The notes under the pieces are model-generated. The model saw nothing but the letters and a program-made list of their open reading frames with translations. It did no database searches and was not told where the DNA came from. A stretch of DNA of 26,116 nucleotides, from the NCBI GenBank assembly GCA_003427395.1, contig BFEA01000804.1, positions 267,303 to 293,418 on the forward strand, in the 5' to 3' direction. Positions 16,113 through 26,070 of the stretch are shown here, in pieces; positions within the stretch are counted from its first letter, which is position 1; every line of letters starts with the position of its first letter. Origin of the DNA: Chara braunii (taxonomy: Eukaryota; Streptophyta; Charophyceae; Charales; Characeae). The translations under genes and the position numbers were made by a program.

Positions 16113-17664
16113 ATGTCTGGGACAGAAAAGGGTGAAGTTTTTGAGGAAAAACCTCAGATTCCGCTTGACCCTCTAGAGGCTGAACTGCGTGCCCAGGAGG
16201 GGAAACACCACCAATAGGCACAAGCAGTTGAGGCTCTAAAGGCTGAGCTAAAAAGGAAAGAGGAATCAGCTCAGAAGGAAGCCAGGAGAAAATTGTTGGT
16301 TGCAGACATTGATTAGGGTGAGTAGACATTGAGAAGATTAGGGTGAGTGGTACTTCCAGCTAGTACAATAAGGACATGGCTGAATTCATCCTCTTGTGAT
16401 ATGATATTCACCGTTCTTATTTTACTAACTGGGACGAGAGGATCACCAATCTGGAGAGCAGCCACTCAACGTTTTCCAAGAAGCTTCTCCTCCAAACTGG
16501 ATCAGATCTTTACTTATTTAAAGATCCCACCGCTCCTCAATCTCCTAGACCTTCCCAAGTGAGCCCCCCATCGTCCCCACAATCCAAACATACATCTCCT
16601 CCCTCTACACCCAAGTTAACAGCACCTTCTTAGCCCTATGGCTCATTTGACATGCAACGGCCCAAGATGACACCTCCACCCATGTTCTCTGGCGAGGACC
16701 GAAAGGTGGATATTGCAGATTGGGTGACTGCACATCGAACCTACCTGAGTGGGTTCAAACCTGAGGAGGACGTGAAGGTGAGTGCCATTTTGGCTCGCTT
16801 GGAGAAGACTGCACTGAAATAGTGCACTTCTACCTCCAACAAGCAGAAAATGGAGATGGTTGATTGGGCGCACAGGTTGGGGTTGGCTGGTTTTCTGCAG
16901 GCTCTGCAGGATAGATTTTCAGACAAGGAACACGCCAGAAAAGTAGCAGATAAAATTCTGCAGCTGGGTCAGAACTGATTTGATGGTTCCTTGTCTAAAA
17001 TTTATTCAACCTTTGAGAGTCTTACATCAACTCCTGGGTTAGAGATGAGTGAGTAGGACTTGCTCATTCATTTCCTGAGAGCAAGAGATGTCAGATTGCT
17101 CTTTTATCTCAGGGCCACAAGGATTGGCGGTCCTTTGGCAGAGCAGCCCTCGACCTGGAGTCTAAACTCCATGTCCAAGAAGCACCTTCTGAAGGAAGAA
17201 AGGGACCCTCCTCAAGGGGACGAAGAAGCAGGAAGGGTGCCTTGTTTGCTGCTGCAGCTTCTAGTTCAGATAGTGATGCACCATCCCAGGGTGGGACTCC
17301 TCCATCTGGGACTGCTTCATCATCTGCTGCAGATCTTGCTGTTCTTGCCCTGGCTGATGCTTTGATGGGCATGGCAAGGGGCAAAGCCCTGGCCCATAAA
17401 GCATCAACCAGTAGCAAGGGGAAAGCTAAGGGACGTGCCTCTTCCCCTGGAGCCCAGAGAGTTCCACTACCACGTGACGTCCGTTGGCCAGCTGACCCCC
17501 TTGTTCCTTCCACCTTCCTCTAGCATGCACTCAGAATCTAGGAGGTGGTTTGGAGGAACAGAAAGGACAAGGGTGTTTGCCTGAGGTGCGAGGGGGGCCA
17601 CTTCCTGAAGGATTGTCCCAGCATGCCTCGCAGGTCCACAGGCGACTATAGTTCAAAAAACTAG
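16113..17664 (+). pseudogene. Element B gag
   Basis: ATG at 16113 starts MSGTEKGEVFEEKPQIPLDP and a charged coiled-coil segment. A TAG at 16215 interrupts, where copy 2 has CAG. After a probable intron (16343-16432) the frame gives DERITNLESSHS, a proline/serine linker, then the capsid-like region PPPMFSGEDRKVDIADWVTA, FLQALQDRFSDKEHARKVAD and LIHFLRARDV. Stops fall at 16631, 16820, 16976 and 17054, and a frameshift lies at about 17114. The last part is basic and serine-rich and, past TAGs at 17521 and 17539, ends in a zinc knuckle CLRCEGGHFLKDC (17578-17616). Its spacing is CX2CX3HX4C, one residue short of the usual CX2CX4HX4C. Confidence 0.88.
16343..16432 (+). other. Probable intron in element B gag, acceptor mutated
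   Basis: GTGAGTGG donor at 16343, pyrimidine/T-rich 3' part (CCGTTCTTATTTTACTAACT), and GG instead of AG at the end (16431-16432). Copy 2 keeps AG at the same place. Removing it joins an ATT-AGG codon pair to GAC-GAG in frame and restores a continuous gag. A 28-bp tandem duplication (GACATTGA...AGGGTGAGT) lies just upstream in this copy. Confidence 0.65.
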
Positions 17665-18456
17665 GGCAGAGAGAGGTTGAAGCAGCAACTCCTTCCACCA
17701 GTGCTGATTCGCTTTTTGAGGAAGGTGAATCTTCACAGTCTCTCGCTGGCTCTGTATTTAGAGTTGCATCTTCAGGGTCCTTATGAGAACACTGAGTTGG
17801 ATGAGACGTGGGAGGAGGATGATCCTCAGTGCCTTGCTGATCTTTTCCTGTCCTTGCAGGAAAGGAAAAAGGATAGGTAAGAACTCATCCTGCTTCGACC
17901 CTCTATACTGGGAGCCAAAATCAAAGGGTTCTTGGACTGTGGGATTACTCGCAACTTCATGTCTCCCAAGGTTGTGAGAAAATTGCACTTGGATCAGAGA
18001 CTCGTGAGATTGCCACAGCCAATCGAGGTTCTTATTGGTGACTCCTCCACAGTCAGGATCACCCTTGTCAAGGGCCTACCTGTGACCTTTGACAAGTATG
18101 GAGAAATCAGACACCATCTGAATTTCTATGTGTCTCCTAATGTACCCTTTGACCTTTTGTTCTCCATGCAGTGGCTAGTGCCACCAACCCCAGGATCGAC
18201 TGGCGGATCCCATGAGTTGAGCTACCTGATTGGCATGGGGTTTATCGCCCTTGTACACTCGCAGATTGAGTACGATCCGGCCAGCACCTGTTACTGCATG
18301 CGTGCTCGCAATTTTATGCGACTTTCACGCAATACTGACCACATTCGTCTGTTCGTGACTTATGTCAAACAGACTGATGTTGAGACTGCTCCTTGTCCCT
18401 CTCAAATTCAACTGGTTGTGGACCGATTCTCAGATCTTATGCAGGAATCGACTTGA
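17665..18456 (+). pseudogene. Element B gag-pol linker and aspartic protease
   Basis: A degraded linker (two frames, including TSADSLFEEGESSQSLAGS) leads through a TAA at 17878 into ILLRPSILGAKIKGFLDCGI. The protease triplet reads Asp-Cys-Gly (17935-17943) where Asp-Ser/Thr-Gly is expected. The frame continues TRNFMSPKVVRKLHLDQRL and VPFDLLFSMQWL, the second conserved region, in which S replaces the usual glycine before MxWL. It then runs into the protease-RT linker and stops at TGA 18454-18456. Protease would cleave the Gag-Pol polyprotein. Both changes suggest an inactive enzyme. Confidence 0.85.
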
Positions 18457-19242
18457 CTTGTCCATAGGCAAACCAAACATAAGATTGAGATCCTGCCTGG
18501 TTCGGTCCCTCCCAAAGGCCGAGTCTACAGGATATCACTTGCTGAACTTGATGAGCTCAGGAGACAGTTAGAGACCCTGACCAGCAAAGGTTGGATCTGG
18601 CCCAGCACATCTGAGTTTGGGGCACCAGTCCTCTTTGTTCCATAGGGGAATGGTGAGTTCAGGATGTGTGTGGACTATAGGGGTCTCAACAAAACTACAA
18701 GGAAGTCTACAGAGCCTCTTCCTCGTATTGATGACCTGTTGGATATGGTGCAAGGCTGCACTATTTTCAGCAAGATCGACCTCAAATCTGGCTACCACCA
18801 GATTGAGATGGCGGATGGCGATGTCCACAAGACAACTTTCAAGACCAGGTAGGGTACTTATGAGTACCTGGTCATCCCATTCGGTCTTTGCAATGCTCCA
18901 AGCACCTTCCAAAAGGAGATGCATAGCATACCTAGGCCTTACCTGGACAAGTTCGTAGTTGTCTACCTGGATGACTTCCTGGTATTCAGTCGTTCTGTCC
19001 AGGAGCATAGGCAGCATTTGGCTCTGGTCCTCCAGGCCTTACACAATAGCCAGAATAAGATCAACAAGGAGAAGTCCACTTTTGGAGTTCCCTCTGTAGT
19101 CTATCTGGGTCATGTCATTTTTGGAGAGGGGTTGGCTCCTGAAGCAACGAAAATTGTTGTTGTTCAGGGCTGCCCGAAGCCTGTTAACATTTGTGATGTC
19201 CGGTCTTTCTTCGGTCTTACATCCTACTACAAGAAGTTCATA
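18457..19242 (+). pseudogene. Element B reverse transcriptase
   Basis: One frame encodes the RT fingers and palm: GWIWPSTSEFGAPVLFVP, FRMCVDYRGLNKTT, PLPRIDDLLDMVQG, FSKIDLKSGYHQIEM, LVIPFGLCNAPSTFQ and the catalytic YLDD box (18964-18975), then VRSFFGLTSYYKKFI of the connection. It copies element RNA into DNA. Catalytic aspartates (SKID and YLDD) are intact. TAG codons at 18643 (FVP*GNG) and 18850 (KTR*GTY) interrupt, and a one-base loss at about 19241-19245 shifts the frame into the RNase H part. Confidence 0.93.
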
Positions 19243-19800
19243 AGAACTTCTCCTCCATTGCAGCACCCCCGACTGACCTCACAAACAAAGACAATTCCTT
19301 TCTTTGGACATCAGAGTGTCGGGAGGCTTTCACATGTCTCAAGGAGGCCTTGATTCGTGCCCCTGTTTTGAAGTTACCTAACCCTACTTTGCCTTTTGTG
19401 CTTACCACTGATGCTAGTCAGTATGGTGTAGGAGCGGTACTTCAACAGGATGATGAGAATGGTCTGTAGCCTGAGTGTATAAGCAAGAAGATCAAGACCA
19501 AGAAGTTGCAGGACTCTAAGTACGAGAAACAGCTTTATGCTCGTGTGTCAGCGCTCAAACATTGGAAACACTTCCTCTTGGGCATCCACTTTAAGATCTT
19601 TTCAGATCGCTCCACCCTCAAGTGGATGAACTCCCAGGGAGAATTGAAGAACAAGCAAGCTCACGACATTCAGTTCATTGACATGTTTGACTTTGAACTG
19701 AAGCACAAGAAAGGCTGCTACAATCGAGTAGCGGATGCCCTTTCTCGTAGGCCTTGCGCTCTCTTTCTAATCTCCTTTACTCACTCTATTGGAGAGAAGA
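19243..19800 (+). pseudogene. Element B RNase H domain
   Basis: After the frameshift the frame gives NFSSIAAPPTDLTNKDNSF, then FVLTTDASQYGVGAVLQQDD with the first catalytic Asp at 19410-19412. A TAG at 19467 interrupts. Next come KYEKQLYARVSALKHWKHFL, FSDRSTLKWM and the closing VADALSRRP. This domain degrades the RNA strand during reverse transcription. The order and spacing fit Ty3/gypsy RNase H. Confidence 0.92.
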
Positions 19801-20889
19801 CTCGTCAGACCATTGCCCGCTTGCTGCCCGAGGATGCGATTTTTGGGCCTATAGTGAGGAATCTTCAGGATGATCCTGCCTTTGAGCCAGGATACACTCT
19901 GGTTTCGGATCTTCTGTACACTTGCAGCAGACGTGAGGAACGCCAATGCATTCCCCAAGACCGCAAGTTGAGAACACTCTTGATGTCAGAGTGCCATGCC
20001 GCATTATGTTTGTGGTCACTTTCGTGCCCTCAAATTGTTTGTAGCCCTGTCGCAGTGCTTCTTCAGGAAGGAGATGATGAGTGACATGCCGCATTATGTG
20101 GAAACCTGTGAGTTATGCCGAAGGAACAAGGTTGTACGTTGACCTCCCCTTAGCCTACTCAAACCCCTATCTATCCCTGAAGCACCTGCACAGTCAATGT
20201 TGATAGATTTTACTGACTTGGGTAGGACCATACCTCGTGGGATGCGTCAGCTCGTGGTATGTGTGGACACGTTTTCCAAATACGTAGAGTTCATCCCCTT
20301 GCCAGCTGAGGCTCGCGTTCCAGCCGTTCAGGCGACATTTGTCGACAAGTGGGTTACACATCATGGACCACCCACCTCTATCGCCAGTGACCGAGATCCC
20401 AGGTTTTGCAACAATGAATCGCAATCCTACTGCAGGGATTACCTTCATTCTCGATAGGATATGACATCTGGTCGTCATCCTGAAGCCAATGGTCAGGCTG
20501 AAGTGATGAACGAGATTATATTTCAGCTGCTGCGTCCTAGGATCAGTCCAAACCAGCAGGAATGGGATCTCCATTTGGGTCGTGCACAACTTGTATATAT
20601 TACTTTTGTACACTCCTCGACTGGCCTCACACGCTACCGGTTAAACTGGGGTTGTGAACCACGACAGCCTCTCAATGATATTATCGACAAGGCTACCCCT
20701 ACGTTGACACCAGGAACTGCAGAGTTCACCAAGCATTACCGTATGGACATGGAGCGCGCCCGTGCCAACCTGCGGAAAGCTCAAAAAGCTATGATTCAGC
20801 AGGCTAATCGCCACAAAAGTCCTTCTAGTATTCACACAGGTTATTGGGTGTGGGTACTCAGTTATGAGTTCAGAGGAGAATATTTTTCC
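19801..20889 (+). pseudogene. Element B integrase
   Basis: The N-terminal HHCC zinc finger is spread over a frameshift: His in SECHAAL (19995), His in the shifted frame (20017), then CELC (20107-20118). A 15-bp word CATGCCGCATTATGT occurs twice (19995 and 20085) around the break. TGA at 20140 follows. The core has LIDFTDLG (Asp 20206), ASDRDPRF (Asp 20389) and HPEANGQAEV (Glu 20500), so the DDE triad is present with about 36 residues between the second Asp and Glu. TAG at 20455 interrupts. The frame then runs through MIQQANRHKSP and HTGYWVWVLSYEF and shifts at about 20882. Confidence 0.92.
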
Positions 20890-21271
20890 TAAGTTGCTGC
20901 CAGGATACATGGGTCCACGACAGGTCTTAGATATAGTGGGAGTTGATCCTTTTGGACCATCCTATACAATGGATGTCCCTCTGCATCTACAAACCTACCC
21001 TGTCTTCCATGCATCTAAGTTGTTGCCGTTTACGTCAGCTGATGCATTCCCAGACAGGCCTCCTCAATTTGGTCCCCCTATCCCTGGCAGGGGATATGAG
21101 GTGGAGTCAATTGAGGATGAGTCAGGTACAGGCCCAGACAAAGAGTACCTTGTGAAGTTTTCCTACCAGCCGCATACAGAGGATTGCTGGTTTACTCGCA
21201 AGGAACTTCTTAAAACCACAAAGTTTGTTGTCCTCAAATATGAGGCAGCGCAGAAGGGAGAACCCCTTTGA
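20864..21271 (+). pseudogene. Element B integrase tail and chromodomain
   Basis: After the frameshift: FPKLLPGYMGPRQVLDIVG, then YTMDVPLHLQTYPVFHASKL, the chromovirus integrase tail. A chromodomain follows (YEVESIEDESG, KEYLVKFSYQPHTEDCWFTR, ELLKTTKF) and ends at TGA 21269-21271. The usual RWKGYP signature is replaced by KFSYQP, so a group II, cage-poor chromodomain is likely. Parallel in layout to the tail of element A but clearly different in sequence. Confidence 0.88.
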
Positions 21272-21312
21272 CGCTCTGCACGTCTACGCCCCTAGCTCGG
21301 AGGTTCTCGCTC

Positions 21313-21326
21313 CGGGGGAGGGTAGG
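21313..21326 (+). promoter_or_regulatory. Polypurine tract of element B
   Basis: CGGGGGAGGGTAGG just after pol, followed within eight bases by TG (21334), the presumed LTR start. Confidence 0.7.
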
Positions 21327-21333
21327 TCTACAA

Positions 21334-22588
21334 TGACTTGCTGGTTCTGATGGTCTGTAGCCTCTCTCGTCGAGGTTGTACTATAGGTAGGATAGATTTG
21401 TAATTTTGTTTGGCTGAGGGCTAACCGAGAGACCTACCTGTAGGGAAAATCCGAGAGGGACATATCTGCAAAATTCGGGAAAATACAGTCCCATACTAAC
21501 TAACAGTACCTACAACTATCCTAATTGCGAATAGCAGGCCCGGGCTACCCGTAGGACAGACACGCCCTGAGGGCCTATGCTGATAGACGGTCCTATAGCC
21601 TATAGCCGGGAGAGGTAGAGGCAAAGAGGCCGAAACTAATATTGTACCGGTCGGTCAAGTTAGTCCGGTCTAGGTTGATTCTAGGTTAGGGTAGGTTATA
21701 GATTGGATGTGGACATCGGTTCAGGGTTTTTGGCAGTTGGTACTGTGTACATCGTTCTTGTGCAACGCAGGAACTGGAAGTGGTGACAGCTCTGCGTTGA
21801 AAAAGACGGACATAGCCAGACCTGCAGAGCGCTGACCATAGCTGGGACTTGCGTTGTACTCTGACAGCACGCGGGGTTGTACAAAGGTCTGGGCTATTCG
21901 AAGTCTGTTGGAGGCGAGAGAAGTTGGTGCCCTGTTGGACACCCCTCCGGAATAGGGTTACAGGGTGGTGGCGCTGCAGCCATAGCTGCAGCTTCTTCCT
22001 CAGAGGTCATCTTGTCAGGAGTGGTGGCGCTGCTGCAGACTTCCACCCGGGAAGTCATTCAACACTTCGTCATCATCAGATACTGTGGCGTTGGACTTCT
22101 TCTTCATCCTCTGAGTGGCCCCTGGCCTCAGAGGCCTGTTTCAGGGTGGCGCTTCCCTCTGGAGGCTGTATCTCGGTGGCGCTCGATGTTTCAAGGACTC
22201 GGGGGTAGTGATAGCGGTTCATCAGGATTGGGGAGTGAAGCGCTGCTCATCTCTTAGCAACGCATCATAGTTCTGAGGTTATCCTGACAATTCGAGACTA
22301 CGAGTTTTATAAACAATGTTGATACTTGGTTCAAACTATCATCGTTTTATTGTTTCCTGGATATGATCTACCCGACTTTCCTTTATGACCGGTTGTGAGG
22401 ATTGAGTGGAGTGAATTGCACTTTCAGTGTACCCTGTCATATCGCATGGTCAAGTCTTCCGCTGTGTCTATCTCTCCCTGTGCAGTGTGATACTCCTATC
22501 CTCTCCCCTTCCTTCTATGTATGTATGGGCATACTTGGGAGTCTATGTGAGTGAGTGTTGGTCTTCAGACAACAGACGACCAGAATCA
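21334..22588 (+). repeat. LTR of element B (about 1255 bp)
   Basis: Lies between polypurine tract and primer-binding site. Presumed ends TGACTTG...AATCA; exact ends are inferred because the 5' LTR is missing. TATAAA at 22308-22313 is a promoter candidate about 280 bp before the end. The middle contains repeated GTGGCGCTG words and GCTGCAGC-CATA-GCTGCAGC at 21973-21992. Confidence 0.75.
22308..22313 (+). promoter_or_regulatory. TATA box candidate in the LTR
   Basis: TATAAA in an AT-rich context inside the LTR, at a plausible U3/R position. Known for LTR promoters in general; start site not visible. Confidence 0.5.
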
Positions 22589-22595
22589 GAACTGC

Positions 22596-22610
22596 TGGTA
22601 TTAGAGCGAT
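22596..22610 (+). promoter_or_regulatory. Primer-binding site, initiator tRNA-Met type
   Basis: TGGTATTAGAGCGAT differs by one base from the common plant LTR-element site TGGTATCAGAGC, complementary to the 3' end of initiator tRNA-Met. It lies seven bases after the presumed LTR end, so minus-strand synthesis would start here. It belongs to the second, downstream internal region. Confidence 0.8.
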
Positions 22611-24083
22611 TGGATCCAGACACTGGAGTGATTGATGAGTTGGAGCAACCACCATCATCAGACGGGACATTGGAGTTGAGTTTCGTGGCGACGATAAATC
22701 TTCAAGGTTGGCGACAGTGAGGGTGGTGGTGGTGAGCGTGTGGCGAGAAGAATTGGATAGAGGGTGGCACACTCCTGCGTAGGGTTGTACAAGAGTGTTT
22801 GGCGAGAAGAATTGGATAGAGGCCCGGGAGGCTCTGAGAGGCTATTTTTAGCGTGGCGATTCATCTGGAGACTAGCGATTGATAAAGAAGGGATCCCAGG
22901 GTGTTGCGATTTTGGAATTGGGTCAGGATCCCCAATTTCCAAGCAGCGCAGTACAGGGTGAAGTGGCGCTGCACTGAGTTTCTCAGTTATCAACATTTGG
23001 GTGTCCGAATTTAGTGTTTCTCTTAGGTGGGGGTGAAGCGCCTAAGGGTAATCTGCTGGATTACCAAGTCTTAGGAGGTTTGGTACGTGGGAACACTGGG
23101 AATGATCAGGGAATGAAACTAGCGAGATGGGGTTGGACAGACAACCATAGCCAGAGTTTCACTCATCTTCTTCAGAGATAACCCTGAAGTAAGTGTGTTC
23201 CTTACTCTACTCTGTGTGGCGATTCTGGAGCTATTTTTAGATTAGCGAAATATGGTTTGTCAATCAGTTGACAGTTGAAAATTGAAATTCAGACTGTGGG
23301 ACAGCCATAGCCAATTTCCCCTACCTATCTTCTTTGACTTCTACTAACCGTATTTGTCAACTTTCTTATGTGACTGCTTTACAGTGTTGCGATTCATTTC
23401 ATACTATGAATTGAGTTGTTCAAGGTCCTGTTGTCAATGATAATGCGAATTTGAATTTTGCGCTGCCATAGCTGAAGCTTGGCTAGACTAGGGTCAGTCA
23501 TGACTTCAATTTTGTCCGTAAGAATTCAATTTTGTCAGCCCCTGGTAAATCGCTATTCAGTGTACATCCTATATGTGAAATCGCACAATCAGATTTGAGT
23601 CTGTTACAGTGATTTTTGTAATTCGCCATACCCTAGGTATGACATACATGGTCATATTGTGGTGGAGTCTGTAGGGTAGGTCTAAAAATAGGATAACCTG
23701 TAAATCGCTGCACCTTGGTCATCAGTGGATAACTATCTATCCCTAATCAGTCACTCTGTCTAATTGCTAATCAACACTAATCAGTCCAGGACTTCATCCT
23801 CCAAGTTCGTAGTACGGGATTTGCAGTTATCGCGTGCAGTTGTTGAGTCAGGGCAGTGATTGGAAAATCGTGAAATTGTTTTTTGTCGAGTTTACTCTAA
23901 ACTGACCCTGACCCTCAAGCGGTCTGCAGAGACTGAGCACTCACTTGCTCAGACTAACCAATTTCTCTCTTCAATCAAGTGACAATAATTGGGCGAGTAC
24001 TGCAGAGAAAAACCAATTCCTGTTACTTCCATTCCTATCTTCTGGTTATTGTTTTATTTTTATTTATCTGAATTGTGGGAAAA
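22611..24083 (+). other. Element B-like leader, copy 2
   Basis: About 1.47 kb of non-coding leader. From 23243 it parallels 15249-16112. Upstream, TGGCGAGAAGAATTGGATAG occurs at 22741 and 22800 (59-bp period). Because it follows a full LTR and PBS, it shows what the 5' end of the upstream copy has lost. Confidence 0.8.
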
Positions 24084-24423
24084 ATGTCTGGGACAAAAAA
24101 GGGTGAAGTTTCTGAGGAAAAACCTCAGATTCCGCTTGACCCTCTAGAGGCTGAACTGCGCGCCCAAGAGGAGAAACTCCGCCAACAGGCACAAGCAGAT
24201 GAGGCTTTAAAGGTTGAGCTTAAAAGGAAAGAGGAAGCATTGAGAAGATTAGGGTGAGTGGTACTTCCAACCAGTACAATAAGGACATGGCTGAATTCAT
24301 CTTCTTGCATCATATTCACCGTTCTTATTTTACTAACTAGGACGAGAGGATCACTGGTCTAGAGAGCAGCCACTCAGCGTTTTCCAAGAAGCTGGATGAC
24401 ATCTCCCTCCAAACTGGATGAGA
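24084..24423 (+). pseudogene. Element B-like gag start, copy 2 (truncated)
   Basis: ATG at 24084 begins MSGTKKGEVSEEKPQIPLDP, then a clean coiled-coil segment (LRAQEEKLRQQAQADEALKV) without the TAG found in copy 1. The frame stops at TGA in the candidate intron. If 24254-24340 is spliced out, the downstream DERITGLESSHSAFSKKLDD continues, but the phase is disturbed in this copy by a deletion just before the donor (GAGGAAGCATTGAG lacks about 60 bases present in copy 1). A TGA also ends exon 2 at about 24420, and the homology ends near 24490. Confidence 0.8.
24254..24340 (+). other. Probable 87-bp intron in gag copy 2
   Basis: GTGAGTGG donor, T-rich 3' part with TTTTACTAACTAG acceptor. CTAAC lies very near the acceptor, unusually close for a branch point, so the true branch site may be upstream. 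Exon 2 (DERITGLESSHS) is conserved in coding sense between copies, while the intron has length changes. No experimental support. Confidence 0.6.
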
Positions 24424-24490
24424 TTTTTACTTATTTAAAAATCCCAACCATCCTCAGCTTTTTACTTATTTAAAGATCCCAACCACCCTG
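24424..24490. repeat. 35-bp tandem duplication at the truncated end
   Basis: TTTTTACTTATTTAAA followed by (A/G)ATCCCAACCA(T/C)CCT occurs at 24424 and 24459. It corresponds to one copy in element B (about 16508-16530). Homology to gag stops here. Confidence 0.8.
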
Positions 24491-24498
24491 ATTGTGAC

Positions 24499-24710
24499 GC
24501 ACGTGTGGAGGGCACGTGCGGACACACACGAGAAGCAACAACTGAGTCAAGGTCATGTCCGGCTCCATGAAAGAACAAACCACTGAAAGAATGAACCCAC
24601 TAACTGCCTGGACCTGGGCCTAGGCCGAAGTGATATACCGGTCTAGGTCCAGGTACGGGAACAACCTGGTACCGGACCAAGGTAAGGCCGACGGCCTGAA
24701 ACTGGTCCGG
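24499..24710. other. Hairpin-rich segment with two G-boxes
   Basis: GCACGTG 24499-24505 pairs with CACGTGC 24513-24519; CACGTG is the plant G-box. CCTGGACCT 24607-24615 pairs with AGGTCCAGG 24645-24653. CCGGACCA 24672-24679 pairs with TGGTCCGG 24703-24710, enclosing AGGCC 24685-24689 with GGCCT 24693-24697. TGTGACGC near 24493 could be an LTR start. No coding region. Confidence 0.65.
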
Positions 24711-25761
24711 CCTCACTGTCGAGCTGTAGGGGTACCGCTACACAATCCTCAGACCTGTGAATGGATCAAGCGATACATCAAACACGTTATCCGCTGAAAT
24801 AGCGGAAACCCAAAAGGAACGTCAAAGAAAATGATCCTAGATGCGGAGCAAGCTCCATGCAGAAAATGAGATGCAATGCAGGCTAAGCCTCAAGCCTAAT
24901 CTATGCAAAAATGTCTGCTCCGAGTCGACCCAAAAAGCATAAAAATGTCTAACCTGTGTTGGCCAAGAAAGAGAAAAATGTTTGTGTCGGCCAAGAAAAA
25001 GAAAATGTATCGGAAGCCAAAGTGGCAGAATATAAATCAACACTGGAGCCCTAAAGGCCAAAGAATAGCTAAACCAATGTCCTAAGTCGAAAAAGAATGC
25101 GGCACAGTCTCACGTGCCCTATACACAATGCATAATACATGAACAAAAGAGAAGGGAACTCAGTCGCATGGGAGAGGTAGGAATGGATGGGAAGGTGGCA
25201 GGTACAGCTCTAAGAGTAAACTCCAAGGGGGTACCCACACAACCAGGTAAGGGTCATCAGGCTCCGAGGGGGAGTAACAGCACGACACCGGGCTCAATGG
25301 AAACCATCAAACGGGTACCGCCAGCTGAAAGAGGAAGGGCACTCACATAAGGGAGCACACATAAGTTGAGCCTGGAAGGAGAGAGGGTTATGTCGGCATA
25401 GACTGTGGGCAAAAGCCGCGAGCAAAGAAAACGTACACTCCAGAGGAGGGCGCGCAACATAAGGTAAGGCAAAAGGGCGGCAAACGGACAAACCCACATG
25501 AGTAGGTTGAATAGGGGTTATTATGCAACTGCAGAGTAAGCTCGAAGATGAGGGATGGGTGGGAATGAGGGAAACTCCGTGGCGGAGGGAGGAATGAAGT
25601 AGTCCAATTGATGAAGCTCGAAGCCGAAGTCGGGTCGAAGTAGCCGGACTAGGAGAAGCACGGAAGCCGAGTATAAGTTCGGAACACTGCGACATGCACC
25701 ATGGTACTGAAGAAAATCATTGATGTCGGAAGTCGATGTAGAATCCGAAACCGGGAGCTGC
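24711..25761. other. No recognisable gene
   Basis: Purine-rich plus strand. Minus-strand frames at 25257-25499 and 25294-25695 carry no recognised domain. AAAAATGTCT-like words recur at 24907-25010. The right part could be further sequence of the repeat that begins at 25762, read on the minus strand. Confidence 0.5.
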
Positions 25762-26064
25762 TGTACAGGATAGCGAAGCAGAATGCTAGAATACAAATGA
25801 CTAGCCCAATCAATGTTTCAACGCAACCCAATCAATGTTTCAACACAAACATACATCATGCTCATTACAAGGTGTGAAGGGGTCTGGCGCTATACACAGG
25901 AATGAAGCGCTAGGTCCAGACATACACAGACGAAGACGAGGGGATCCGACGAAGAAGAGGAAGGGGAGATGGGAAAGTCGTCAACACCAAGTCTCGTTAC
26001 AAGTCCCAAATAATCCCTCTTCAAAATGTCTGAAGTCCCATGTCGAGTCTGGATCCAATGTCAC
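25762..26064 (-). repeat. Inverted copy of the 13367-13653 repeat
   Basis: Reverse complement matches 13367-13653 along its whole length apart from substitutions and a 22-bp tandem duplication, CCCAATCAATGTTTCAAC(G/A)C plus AA, at 25805-25826 and 25827-25848, which is single at 13.6 kb. It is followed by a CT tract as the other copy is preceded by GA. Confidence 0.85.
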
Positions 26065-26068
26065 CAAG

Positions 26069-26070
<2 letters not shown>

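Larger units (their letters stand above)
15249..22588 (+). mobile_element. Element B: 5'-truncated Ty3/gypsy chromovirus
   Basis: Plus-strand order: leader, gag, protease, reverse transcriptase, RNase H, integrase, chromodomain, polypurine tract, 3' LTR. The 5' LTR, primer-binding site and first part of the leader are missing: homology to the downstream copy starts exactly at the CT tract (15249, matching about 23243). The polyprotein has many stops (TAG at 16215, 16631, 16820, 17054, 17521, 17539, 17662, 18643, 18850, 19467, 20455; TGA at 16976, 18454, 20140; TAA at 17878) and frameshifts near 17114, 19243, 20005 and 20882, so it cannot act by itself. Confidence 0.92.

Noticed and set aside
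17109-17513. 134-codon minus-strand frame
   Set aside because: Antisense shadow of the element B gag, whose plus-strand text is clearly coding.
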